A stretch of 64,000 nucleotides of DNA, taken from Halomicrobium sp. LC1Hm (GTDB taxonomy: Archaea > Halobacteriota > Halobacteria > Halobacteriales > Haloarculaceae). The notes under the pieces were generated by a model that saw nothing but the letters and a program-made list of their open reading frames with translations, had not been told where the DNA came from and searched no databases. Position numbers and translations under genes: made by a program. The first letter of the stretch is position 1; each line of letters starts with the position of its first letter. Positions 46,826-55,800 of this stretch are shown one piece after another. The stretch is taken from the NCBI RefSeq assembly GCF_009617995.1, contig NZ_CP044129.1:124001-188000 (forward strand). The letters are read 5' to 3'.

Positions 46826-46833
46826 TTTTTATC
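46826..46833 (+). promoter_or_regulatory. TATA box of the ParA-like gene, also T-run after HIT
   Basis: TTTTTATC 26-33 bases before ATG 46859; the same T-tract can terminate the HIT transcript. Confidence 0.45.
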
Positions 46834-46858
46834 CTGTGGCGGGCGATCGAAGATTACG

Positions 46859-47572
46859 ATGGCAGACACGCTCGCGTTCGTCGGCGTCGCTGGCGGCGTC
46901 GGCACGACACGCACCGTCGTCGAGACCGCGGCGACGCTGGCGCGGGACGGCCACTCGGTCGCCGTCCTCGACGCCGCGCTCGGCACACAGGGACTGTCGA
47001 CCTACGTCGAGGGGCGACTGGACCCCGATCTCACGGCGGTCCTGGTCGAGGAGACCGGCTTCTCGGAGGCGGCCATTCCGGGGTGGCCCGAACTGGACGG
47101 CGAGGTGGCACTGTACCCCGCCCACGCACCGTTCGAGCGACTCGCACGCGCCAAGACGGTCGACGCGGCACAGCGACTGGAGACGTGTATCGACCACGCC
47201 GCAGGGCAGTACGATCACGTGTTGCTGGACGTGCCTCCGGTCGCCGACAACCAGGCCGTCGCAGCGGTCCGAGGGGCCGATCGGCGAGCGCTCGTCGCAC
47301 CGGCGACGCGGCGCGGCAACGACCACCTGCCCCGGATGCGCGGACGACTCGTCGACCTTGGATTCGACGCCGACGCGGTGGTCGGGACGTTCGCCGACGG
47401 CGAGACGGCGCTGTCGGCGGACTACGAGCTTCCCGCCGCCGAACGTGGCGTGACGGAGCCGACCGCGATCGATCCCGACACCGAGTTCGCACCCGCCGTC
47501 GCGTCGATGACCGAAGCGCTCTGTCGCTGCTCGCTCGATCTCGACTTCCCGGAGGAGGGGCTGCTGAGCTGA
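46859..47572 (+). CDS. ParA/MinD-like protein with degenerate P-loop
   Basis: 237 residues with a ParA/MinD fold: VAVLDAALGTQGLSTYVE in the switch-I place, HVLLDVPPVADNQAVAAV in Walker B, and VAPATRRGNDHL after it. The deviant Walker A should read GGKGGVGKT, but residues 9-19 are GVAGGVGTTRT, so both lysines (signature and catalytic) are absent. It may bind nucleotide poorly or not hydrolyse it. Neighbours include an intact MinD (49308) and TFB. Function unknown; a regulatory partner to an active family member is inferred. Confidence 0.78.
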   Translation: MADTLAFVGVAGGVGTTRTVVETAATLARDGHSVAVLDAALGTQGLSTYVEGRLDPDLTAVLVEETGFSEAAIPGWPELDGEVALYPAHAPFERLARAKTVDAAQRLETCIDHAAGQYDHVLLDVPPVADNQAVAAVRGADRRALVAPATRRGNDHLPRMRGRLVDLGFDADAVVGTFADGETALSADYELPAAERGVTEPTAIDPDTEFAPAVASMTEALCRCSLDLDFPEEGLLS

Positions 47573-47716
47573 TACCGCTGGCTCGCCCGCCATGTCGAAT
47601 CGCGACCGAGAACCGGGCGACGGTGACGGCCACAGCTTTGTACGGGTGACTGTCTGTCCCGGATCAACCACACGAGGCCGTCCGGTCGACCGGAAAAACG
47701 ACGACAACGATCCGCC

Positions 47717-48223
47717 TCAGAGCAGATCCGACGGCTGTTCGACGGCGTCGCCAAGCGACGCCTGTCGGTCGGTCCCCTGCCCGTCTGTCAGCGCGCCTTC
47801 GAGCGCTTCGCGTGCGTCGGCGATCGGATCGTGCGTGGCGACGTACGTCGCCAGCGCGAACTCGCGTTCGCTCGCGCCGGTGAGTGCGACCGCCTCGCTG
47901 CGGGCGAGATCGCCCGAGAGCCAGTCGTCGAGCACGTCGCGCTGGCGCGGGCTGAGCGGACAGACGTGTTCGCCACACAGGTGGAGCGTCTTGGCCGCCG
48001 TAAGCGGTGTGAGCCCCGCCGCCCGCCCGGCGTCACCGACGCTCTCGCCCGCTGCATAGGCCTCGACCAGCGTCGCTGCCCGCTCGGGATCACAGGGGAG
48101 CCGAGCCGCGACGCCGTCGAGGCGTTCCGCGAGCGTCCCGTCCGTTCGATCGACCGACGCCACGCCGTGCTGGCGCTGGGTGGCAGTCACTTCGATGCCG
48201 GCCGCGATCTCGGAGAGACCCAT
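47717..48223 (-). CDS. haloarchaeal protein near tfb, unknown
   Basis: 168 residues from ATG 48223. N-terminal MGLSEIAAGIEVT, then a central three-helix region with GESVGDAGRAAGLTPLTAAKTLHLCG that looks like a helix-turn-helix of the sigma-4/resolvase type, and a C-terminal helical part. I recall DUF7858 from memory. A perfect TTTAAATT-type TATA box (48246-48255) fixes the start. Convergent with the ParA-like gene. A DNA-binding role is plausible from the HTH. Confidence 0.7.
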   Translation of the reverse strand: MGLSEIAAGIEVTATQRQHGVASVDRTDGTLAERLDGVAARLPCDPERAATLVEAYAAGESVGDAGRAAGLTPLTAAKTLHLCGEHVCPLSPRQRDVLDDWLSGDLARSEAVALTGASEREFALATYVATHDPIADAREALEGALTDGQGTDRQASLGDAVEQPSDLL

Positions 48224-48245
48224 TACCATCGACTCATCCCTCGCG

Positions 48246-48255
48246 TAATTTAAAG
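48246..48255 (-). promoter_or_regulatory. TATA box of the HTH-like gene
   Basis: Minus-strand CTTTAAATTA, 23-32 bases before ATG 48223. Confidence 0.5.
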
Positions 48256-48380
48256 CCATTGAACGTCGAAAGCCGCCGCTGATCGAGAGCGGGTTCGACC
48301 GGCCCTACGGACGTGTCACCTACCGGTTACCGGTCGGTGAAATTCGCGCGAAACCGCCGATCACCGTCCGAACGACCCGG

Positions 48381-48390
48381 TTTTAAATAT
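48381..48390 (+). promoter_or_regulatory. TATA box of tfb
   Basis: TTTTAAATAT, 27-36 bases before ATG 48417; one of the strongest matches in the window. Confidence 0.6.
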
Positions 48391-48416
48391 TCCATCCGGA
48401 CGAATCTCGAAATAGG

Positions 48417-49277
48417 ATGACTCAAACGGCACAGCGATGTCCGGAGTGTGACGGCGCGATCGACGCATCGACACGCGAAGCAGTGTGTACCCAGTGTGGC
48501 CTCGTCGTCGACGAGGACCAGCTCGACCGCGGCCCCGAGTGGCGCTCGTTCGAGGACGACGGAGAGCAGAAGGCACGCACCGGCGCGCCCCTGACCCGCT
48601 CGCGCCACGACCGGGGGCTCTCGACGGAGATCGGACGGTCGACCCGACTCAAGGGGCGCAAGCGTCGCCAGATGGCGCGCCTCCGTCGGGAGCACAGCCG
48701 CGCCCAGACCGGCTCGAAGCGCGACCGGAACCAGCGCATCGGCTTCATCGAGATCCGGCGGCTGGTGAGTCGGCTCGACCTCTCGTCGACGATTCGGGAT
48801 CGGGCCTGTGTCCTCTTCGAGTCCGCACAGGAGGCCGATCTCCTGGTTGGACGGTCGATCGAGGGGTTCGCGGCCGCGGCGGTGTACGCGACCTGTCGCA
48901 CGAGCGAGATCGCGCGGACCGTCGAGGAGGTCGCCGCCGACGCTCAGGCCAGCACCGGCGAGTTACGGGTCGCCTACGACGCGATCAACCGCGAGCTGGG
49001 ACTACCGACGGGTCCGATCGATCCGCGCGAGTATCTCCCGCGGTTCGCAAGCGAACTCGGCGTTCCCCACGAGATCGAACGCCGAGCGACGGCACTGGCC
49101 GATCTGGCAGCAGAGCGAAATCTGATCGCGGGCAAGAACCCCGGTGGCGTCGCCGCCGCGTGTCTCTACACCGCCGCCCGAGAGGCGGACTACGAGCTGA
49201 CGCAGGCCCGGGCGGCCGCCGTCGCAGACGTGAGTCCGGTGACGCTGCGGTCGACGTATCAGGCCCTCGAAGACTGA
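48417..49277 (+). CDS. tfb: transcription initiation factor TFB
   Basis: 286 residues. Zinc ribbon Cys8, Cys11, Cys24, Cys27 (CPEC...CTQC), B-finger/linker with PEWRSFEDDGEQKARTGAPL and LKGRKRRQMARLRR, then two cyclin folds (RLDLSSTIRDRACVLFESAQ and ASELGVPHEIERRATALADL). Recruits RNA polymerase to TBP-bound TATA boxes. Haloarchaea carry several TFBs; this one is shorter than the canonical ~320 residues. It has its own strong TATA promoter. Confidence 0.94.
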   Translation: MTQTAQRCPECDGAIDASTREAVCTQCGLVVDEDQLDRGPEWRSFEDDGEQKARTGAPLTRSRHDRGLSTEIGRSTRLKGRKRRQMARLRREHSRAQTGSKRDRNQRIGFIEIRRLVSRLDLSSTIRDRACVLFESAQEADLLVGRSIEGFAAAAVYATCRTSEIARTVEEVAADAQASTGELRVAYDAINRELGLPTGPIDPREYLPRFASELGVPHEIERRATALADLAAERNLIAGKNPGGVAAACLYTAAREADYELTQARAAAVADVSPVTLRSTYQALED

Positions 49278-49307
49278 GAGGTGAAGACAAACGGTACAGA
49301 ACGTCGG

Positions 49308-49982
49308 CTACGGGCGGTGACCGCGACAGACCCGTTCGACGGCGTCGGCGAGCGATCGAAACGCCTGACAGGCGGGCGTTCCCGGCGACGCCCGACAGAC
49401 CGGCTGACCCGCGGCCTGTGCGTCCGCGACGACTGCGTCGTCGGGCACCGTGCTCACCGGCGCGCCAAGCGTCGCCGCGACGGCGTCGGGGTTCGCGCCG
49501 TCGTCCGCGCGGTTGAGGACGACGCGCGCCAGGCCGGCGTCGAGTTCCCGTGCGAGTTCACGAACCCGGACCGCGTCCGTAACGGCCGATTCGGAGGGGG
49601 TGGTCACCAGCACACACGCGTCGGCGACGTACAGCGGGAGGCCAACGTCGGCCCGTAGCCCGGCCGGGGAGTCGACGATCACGTCGCCGTAGGCGCGTTC
49701 GACGGCTTCGATCGCGGCGACGAGCGCCGTGGGATCGCCGGCACGAGCGCCGGCCAGACTGCGTCCACACGGCAGGATCGAGACCGGAGGCCCCTCTCTG
49801 ACGGCTTCGACGGGATCCGCACGTCCGGCGAGGACGTCGTGCAGATCCGGCCCGTGGTCGGCGGGCAGGTCTGCCATCCCGAGGTCGCCATCAATGACGA
49901 CCGCGTCGAGGTGGGCGGCGAGGTTGTACGCGACCGTCGACTTCCCGACGCCACCCTTGCCGCCCGTCACGGCCAGAATCAT
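49308..49982 (-). CDS. MinD/ParA family ATPase
   Basis: 224 residues. Deviant Walker A GGKGGVGKST intact at residues 7-16, VVIDGDLGMADLPA and DVIVDSPAGLRADVGLPLYVADA (Walker B). No obvious C-terminal amphipathic membrane helix. A haloarchaeal MinD-type protein that positions cargo in the cell is the family role. Start overlaps the upstream coiled-coil gene stop by four bases (ATGA). Companion to the ParA-like protein at 46859 that lacks these lysines. Confidence 0.88.
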   Translation of the reverse strand: MILAVTGGKGGVGKSTVAYNLAAHLDAVVIDGDLGMADLPADHGPDLHDVLAGRADPVEAVREGPPVSILPCGRSLAGARAGDPTALVAAIEAVERAYGDVIVDSPAGLRADVGLPLYVADACVLVTTPSESAVTDAVRVRELARELDAGLARVVLNRADDGANPDAVAATLGAPVSTVPDDAVVADAQAAGQPVCRASPGTPACQAFRSLADAVERVCRGHRP

Positions 49983-50752
49983 GCCAGTCGCTCCAGCGAC
50001 GACAGCGGCGGATCGGTCGCCTCGATCCGATCTGCGAGCCTGCGTGCGCGGTCTGCGACCGTCAGGAGCCGGCGTCGGTCGGCGGCACACGCTCGGGCGG
50101 ACCGCCGGCCGGCAGCGAGTCCCCCCGTCGACTGGAGGGCCCTCGTCGCCTCGGGGACCGTCTCGACGGCGTCCAGTCGTTCGAGCGTCGTCACCCGCTC
50201 CTCGACGCCGTCGAGCCAGTCGGTCACCGGATCTGTCGAACCCGCTCGTCGGTCCGGCACTGTCTGGGCTGTCGACTCGTCGCGTACGGGGTGCTCGGGA
50301 GAGGGCCCGTGGTCGGGATCGTCCGACGTCTCCTCGGCCGCGGAGGCCGTATCACAGTCGGGACACGAGTCGGCTCGAACGGCTGCCGGTTCGGGCACCC
50401 CATCACGGGGCGGTGACGGATCGCCGAGTCGCTGGAGGACCGTTGTCGCGTCCTCGCCAGCGGCGTCATCCGTGTCCGGGACGACCTCGCGTTCCTCGAC
50501 CACGACCGGCTGTTGGGCCGGTGGTGCCGGCGTCGCGTACCCCAGCGCGAGCCGTCCGTCGGCCGGCACGACGCCCTCGTATCCCGACTCGTCCCAGCCG
50601 CGCTCGGGTTCGCCCTCGCAGCGGGGCGGCCAGACCGGCCCGTCGAGTCGCTGTTCGACGCGGACCCGACGGGCGGGCCCGTCGCTGGTCAGCGAGACCG
50701 TCACGAGCGTCACACCGTCGATCGCCGTCGCACTCGCATCCACCGAAACCAT
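49979..50752 (-). CDS. unknown protein co-transcribed with MinD
   Basis: 257 residues from ATG 50752. The N-terminal half is beta-rich (VTLVTVSLTSDGPARRVRVEQRLDGPVWP), suggesting an Ig-like or beta-sandwich domain. The middle is acidic and Pro-rich with one CPDC pair. The C-terminus is helical. I recall DUF7857. Overlaps the MinD start, so the two are coupled. A GATTTAAAC box is 23-31 bases upstream. Confidence 0.7.
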   Translation of the reverse strand: MVSVDASATAIDGVTLVTVSLTSDGPARRVRVEQRLDGPVWPPRCEGEPERGWDESGYEGVVPADGRLALGYATPAPPAQQPVVVEEREVVPDTDDAAGEDATTVLQRLGDPSPPRDGVPEPAAVRADSCPDCDTASAAEETSDDPDHGPSPEHPVRDESTAQTVPDRRAGSTDPVTDWLDGVEERVTTLERLDAVETVPEATRALQSTGGLAAGRRSARACAADRRRLLTVADRARRLADRIEATDPPLSSLERLA

Positions 50753-50774
50753 ACGGTCGGTGGCCCCGTCACGC

Positions 50775-50783
50775 GATTTAAAC
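50775..50783 (-). promoter_or_regulatory. TATA box of the MinD operon
   Basis: Minus-strand GTTTAAATC, 23-31 bases before ATG 50752. Confidence 0.55.
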
Positions 50784-51575
50784 GTCCGGGCCGCAGGCGA
50801 CGACGGGGCCCTCCACCCAGGCGGCCGCGGCGGCCGGCGTCGGAAACCGCTCCGTCGCGAGCACGACCGGCGCTCGCTGGGTCCCGACACGGAGGATCGC
50901 CAGAGCGGCGGTCGTCGGGTCACAGTCGAACGGATCAGCACTGGGATCGAGTGCGAACACGGCCCGTTCGTAGGGCTCGCGGACGCGCTCGACCAGCCAC
51001 GAGCGCGCGTCGCGTTCGCGGTTGGCGATCCGGTCGTCGAGGCGGAGGCGACGCTGGCGTCGGTCTCGCTGTTCGCGTGTCGCCTGCCGGGTCTGTGCGG
51101 CCGCGAGACGGGTCGTCTGTGCCTCGGACAGCCGTGCGGCAGCCTCACGCAGTGCCGCCCGCTCGTCGCTGGCGTCTATATCGTGCGCTCGCAGTGCCGA
51201 GATCTGACCGCGGAGTTCGGCGACGCGCTCTTCGAGGGCCGCCGGATCCTCTTCGGGTGGTGTCGCGTGCTGTGGCACGCGCTCGGCCACGTCGATCTCG
51301 TCGTGTTCGGCCCGCAGTCGTTCGATCTCGTCGGCCTGCGGTGGCGTGAGGCCGCGAGTCCTGGCAGCGACGGCGAGTGCCGGCCGGACCCGGAGTCCCA
51401 TCTCCGGATGGACGTGCCCCACGCGGTCGAAGAGCGGCCCCGGTGGGGGACAGTGGACGCGACAGGCGGCGTCGTCGCCGCGGACGGCGTCGACGACCTG
51501 GTGGCCGGAGACGCCGGTCGCCCGGAGGTCCGCGACGCTGCCACACCACGTTCGGTCTGCCGTCCGGACGATCAC
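50778..51575 (-). CDS. coiled-coil protein, unknown
   Basis: 265 residues from GTG 51575, which overlaps the upstream stop as GTGA. A globular N-terminus (VIVRTADRTWCGSVADLRATGV, FDRVGHVHPEMGLRVRPAL) leads into a long Arg/Glu/Ala coiled coil (residues ~115-200: EERVAELRGQISALRAHDID...). The C-terminal globular part reads PTTAALAILRVGTQRAPVVL. I recall DUF7856. The reading frame upstream of the GTG is basic and is excluded. Confidence 0.72.
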   Translation of the reverse strand: MIVRTADRTWCGSVADLRATGVSGHQVVDAVRGDDAACRVHCPPPGPLFDRVGHVHPEMGLRVRPALAVAARTRGLTPPQADEIERLRAEHDEIDVAERVPQHATPPEEDPAALEERVAELRGQISALRAHDIDASDERAALREAAARLSEAQTTRLAAAQTRQATREQRDRRQRRLRLDDRIANRERDARSWLVERVREPYERAVFALDPSADPFDCDPTTAALAILRVGTQRAPVVLATERFPTPAAAAAWVEGPVVACGPDV

Positions 51576-51907
51576 AGGTCTCGCTCCCGGAGCGCCGACG
51601 GCCCGGGGTGGTCGGTCCCGGCGGAAAACTGGCGATAGGGAACCGACGGCTGGTCGCGGTCCTCGTAGGCCCCGGCAGCCTCGCGAACGTCGGCGGGGAC
51701 GTCCGCCGGAACGAACGGTTCGACGCGCTCGATCTGTACGTCCCGTCCGTGCTTCTCGCGGAGCCGACACGCCTGAAACGCCCCGAAGGCCGTCCCTGCG
51801 AGCAGTGCCGCGCGGCCGAACTGCCGGACGGTCGTCTCCTCGTGGGCCCGCGTGACGTTGCGCAGCGACGATCGTGCCGACCGCGAGTACGTGATCACGA
51901 GGAACAT
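51572..51907 (-). CDS. small protein of the mcm-tfb cluster, unknown
   Basis: 111 residues. N-terminus MFLVITYSRSARSSLRNVTRAHEET is basic; a helix FGRAALLAGTAFGAFQACRLREK could be membrane-proximal; then VERVEPFVPADVPADVREAAG. I recall DUF7855. Leaderless with GTTTAAAT-type TATA (51932-51939). Its stop overlaps the coiled-coil gene start (GTGA), so those two are an operon. Confidence 0.7.
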   Translation of the reverse strand: MFLVITYSRSARSSLRNVTRAHEETTVRQFGRAALLAGTAFGAFQACRLREKHGRDVQIERVEPFVPADVPADVREAAGAYEDRDQPSVPYRQFSAGTDHPGPSALRERDL

Positions 51908-51931
51908 ACGCCCACGATCCTCACTATCAGT

Positions 51932-51939
51932 GTTTAAAT
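51932..51939 (-). promoter_or_regulatory. TATA box of the 51907 gene
   Basis: ATTTAAAC on the minus strand, 25-32 bases before the ATG at 51907. Confidence 0.55.
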
Positions 51940-51946
51940 TTACGAA

Positions 51947-52507
51947 CTAGCGGCCGTTTCGAATTCGGACTGGTGGCGTGCTATCGAGATCGACACGAGC
52001 GTCGCACAGCGACGTGATCGAGGCGACCGTCTGTGCGTCGTGGACCGTCGGATCGAGGTGAAAGTGGGCCCGGGCGTCCGCGAGGTAGCACTGTCGAGTC
52101 ACCGTGTGCAGGAACTCGTAGGCCGTTTCGACCGCGACGTGACCGAGCAGTTCGGTCAGCGAGTCGAAACACACCGTCAGTTCGCCGTCGGTCTCCGCGA
52201 TGAACTGGCTGAGTTTGATCCCCAGCGCCGCGAGGTCACTGGGCGTCGAGATCACCTCGACGGTGACGTCGTCGTCTCGCTCACCCGTCGGAGTCGTGCC
52301 GACCGCGAGGACGGCACGGTCGGCGTCCGCCGCGACCGTGTCGTCGAGACACTCCGACGGCGACTGCCCGAAAGAGACCCACAGCACCGTCCGGCCCGCA
52401 GCACCGCCGTCGGCCAGCAGTCGCCCACAGAGTTCGTCGGTCCGCGCACACGACCCACAGAGCAGGAGCGTCGTCACACCGTCCAGCCGGTCGATCACGG
52501 ACTGCAT
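51947..52507 (-). CDS. RecA/KaiC-like fold without a P-loop
   Basis: 186 residues. The layout follows KaiC/RecA relatives: a beta-strand then LLCGSCARTDELC where GxxxxGKT would be, VLWVSFGQSP, and a Walker-B-like LTVCFDSLTELL. No Gly-Lys-Thr/Ser is present, so ATP binding is unlikely. I recall DUF7504 for this haloarchaeal family. It lies between the small mcm-linked gene and the 51907 operon. May act as a protein-protein interaction domain. Confidence 0.65.
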   Translation of the reverse strand: MQSVIDRLDGVTTLLLCGSCARTDELCGRLLADGGAAGRTVLWVSFGQSPSECLDDTVAADADRAVLAVGTTPTGERDDDVTVEVISTPSDLAALGIKLSQFIAETDGELTVCFDSLTELLGHVAVETAYEFLHTVTRQCYLADARAHFHLDPTVHDAQTVASITSLCDARVDLDSTPPVRIRNGR

Positions 52508-52555
52508 TACCGGAACCACAGGGACTACACCCGCAAATCCCTTTCTACTGCCAGA

Positions 52556-52828
52556 TCAGGGATCGACCGGCGTCACCTCGAAGCGGCCCGGCGACTCGAC
52601 GAGCGACTGGACTCGGTCGCGAGCGTCCGGGCGCGAACTCGCCAGGACGACGACGCCGTCGGCGTCGCCGCCGTCCGCGCGGTAGGCCTGCAACTCCCCG
52701 TCGAAGTCGGTCGCGTAGGTTCGCAAGACGCCCCGGACTTCCGCTTCGAGGTCGGTCAGCGAACACTCGCCCTGCTCGAAGCGAGCCAGTGCGTCCTCGA
52801 CGTTCCTGAGTGCTGAGATGCGGTCCAT
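52556..52828 (-). CDS. small protein directly after mcm, unknown
   Basis: 90 residues, starting on the base before the mcm stop codon ends the upstream gene, so co-transcribed. N-terminal helix (ALRNVEDALARFEQGECSLTDLEAEV) and a C-terminal beta part (DGVVVLASSRPDARDRVQSLV ESPGRFEV). I recall DUF7854. Its constant link to mcm in haloarchaea suggests a replication-related role, which is inference. Confidence 0.7.
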   Translation of the reverse strand: MDRISALRNVEDALARFEQGECSLTDLEAEVRGVLRTYATDFDGELQAYRADGGDADGVVVLASSRPDARDRVQSLVESPGRFEVTPVDP

Positions 52829-55800
52829 CTACGTCGTCCTCAGGTGATCGGTACGTGGTTCGTACACCTCGCCTTTCTGCTTGAGCTTCTCGATCTCGTG
52901 TTCGGCCTTGGACTCGTCGATCCCGACCTCCTCCGCCCGCTCGACGACCACGTCGACCGGCGCGCCCTCGTCGTACTCCTCCTCGATGTCGGAGATGATC
53001 CCCTTGAGGTTCTGGATCCGATCGCGCTGGCTCTTCGAGGTGCCGGTCTCGACAACGTCGGCGTCGAACTCGCCCGTCTCGGGATCGACGCCGATCTGCT
53101 CCATGCAGTAGCGAGCGATCGTCGTCGCCCGCTCGGCGTCTTCTTTCTCGACCGTGTCCGAGAGTCGGATCCGCGCCGACGCCTCCGAGAGGCGGACCAG
53201 CGCCTCCAGCTTTCGGGCCGTCACCGGCACCGCAGCGTCCTCGTCGGTTCCCTGGACCCGCAGATCGACGTAGAAGTCCTCGATCTCGGTCTTCGCCTCC
53301 TCGGTCATCGTCGGGAAGCAACTCGTCTTCGCGTGAGCGATGTACTTGCGCAACAGGTCCGGTTCGATCGTCGGTGCGACCTCCTCGGTGACGGCGTCGA
53401 CCTGCTCCTGGCTGTAGTCCGAGGTGGGGTTCTCGACGCGATGGGTGTGAAGTTCCCCGGCGTAGTTCGTCTGAATGATGTGACTCGCCAGATTCCGGTC
53501 TTCCTCCTCGTCGGGCTCGTCGGTGACCGTGAAGATGAGGTCGAACCGAGAGATCAGCGCGGGTTCGAGGTCGATCTGCTCGCCGATGGGCTCGAACTGG
53601 TCGAACCGGCCGTACTTGGGGTTCGCAGCTCCGAGCAGCGAACACCGGGACTTCAGCGTCGCGTTGATGCCCGCCTTGTTGATGCTGATCTCCTGTTGTT
53701 CCAGGGCCTGGTGCATCGCGCTCCGATCGTCCGGATTCATCTTATCCAGCTCGTCGACAGCGGCGATCCCGAGGTCTGCGAGCACGAGCGCACCCGCCTC
53801 CAGGGTCCACTGCTGGCCGTCACCGAAGTCGTCGCGAACCGCCGCTGCGGTGTTGTGTGTGACGATGCCGTTGCCGACGAAGTTGTGCGTTTCCGGAACG
53901 GTGAGGTCGAACACTTCTTTCTCGCCGGTGTCCACGGCGGCGACGACCTCGTCCCATCGCAGATCGGCGTCGACCGCCTCCTTCACGAGGGGCTCTGTCG
54001 GTCCCAGATCGACATCTTCGAGCATCGATCTGGCCCGCGAACGGCCGGGATCTTCACTCCGGTTGATGTTCTGATAGTACTGGCCGGCGGCCCCCTCGAC
54101 TGTAGCGAGGGTTGAACCGATCGGGAGCGTCTCACGCTGGCGTCGCTCGACAGCGGTTATCTCGGCGAGCGATCGCTGTTTTTCGACACTGTCGAAGCCG
54201 ATCGCCTCGGCGTATCGATCGATGTCTGCACCGTAGATCTCGACGAACTGCTGGACGTGTTTGGACTCGATGACGTACCCGTCCCCACGTTCGTAGCTCC
54301 CGCGACGGTCGCGTTCGCGCGTCCTCGCCCGCACACCGTAGGTTTCGAGCATGAGCTGGAGTTGTCGAGCGAGTTCGTCGCTGATCGTCGACAGAAGAAC
54401 GCTCGAACCGCCGTCGTCTCGGTTCGAGACGGATCCGTCGGCATCCATGAGGCCACGGATGAAGGCGTCTGCGTGTTCACTGACCGTCAGGGAGTCGGCC
54501 AGTGCGAGATCCTGTTTCGGCGTCTCCATTCCGGCGTTGGCGAATATCCGAGCGATCGTCGCGCTGTTGACTCGAATGCAGGGGACCCTCTCGTCTTGAT
54601 ATTCGATCTCTGGCCGCTTATCGAACTTCGCATCGAAAATCTCGATAGCCCGTTCCAGTAACGCCTCGTCGCTGTTCGAGATGCGGACCATCCCTCTGTT
54701 TCCGCCGCGACGATCCAGCGAGATGTCGCCGTCTCCGAACACGAGCCCCAGCAGGTACATCAGGTCCTCGTCGAACGCCTCCGGGAGCGTAATCGAGTCT
54801 CCGTGCCTGATCATGAGGCGATCGAAATCTACGTCTTCACGTGTCGCCCCGATCGCATCGAGCATCCGGTCGAGTTTCTCCAGCGGGACGTGGCGGTTCT
54901 TGAGATGCAGATATATGAAGTCCTCCGAGAGATCCAGCGCGGCGGCTGCATCTCTGAGCGTCCCGAACTCTGCCTGTAACGACTCGCGGAGGAACTCGAT
55001 CGAGTCGTCCGTGAGCAGGACCTTCTTGGTCGTCAGTTCGAGGAACTCTCTCACTGGCACCTCCGACCGGTCGATAGCATCGTATCGCGGGACTGCGACG
55101 TGATCGCCCTGTTCGACCTCGGAGATCTCGGTCCACTCGATCCCGTCGGTGCCACACGTCAGCACCGGAGTGTTCACGGACGCTTCGAGTTCCTTGCCGT
55201 GGCTCGTTTCGATCCGTCGACACGTCTTCTCTGGCATCCGCCACGCACGCGAGGCGGTCCCATCTTGCATCTCCCCTGCATCGCGGTCGAACGTCTGGAG
55301 ATCGATCTGCTTTCGCACCGACGTTTCCTCGGACACTGGCTCTGGGAGTTCCGACGACACGAGATCACGAATCGGTCGGAATCCCTCGTCGGTGTGGATC
55401 ATCGTGTCACCAGTGACACAGAGCCCGGCGCTGCTGGACCCTTTCCCGGAGGTGTAGACCGAACGAGGGGCGATATTTTGGATGTAGGAGAGCATCTGGG
55501 ACTTCCCCGTTCCCGGATCACCTATCAGTAGCATGTGGAGGTCGCCACGGATTCGGGAGCCGTCTGGGAGGTGTTTGGTGACTCCGGAGAACAGTTGGAG
55601 CATCATCGCGAGTTTCTCGCGCTCGTAGCCGTAGATCGACGGCGCGATCGCGCCGACCATCTTGTCGTAGAGGTCGTCCTCGTTGGACAGCTCGATGATC
55701 TCCTTTTTGTCCTCTTCGGTGATGTTCATGTCCTCGAACTGTTCGTCCTCGATCGAGACGTCGATCCCGTCCATGTAGAGGTCGAACATCGGGGACTGAT

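Noticed and set aside
45898..46986. 362-codon frame including the YjbQ gene
   Set aside because: The upstream two thirds are antisense to the HIT gene; only the final 126 codons match the family.
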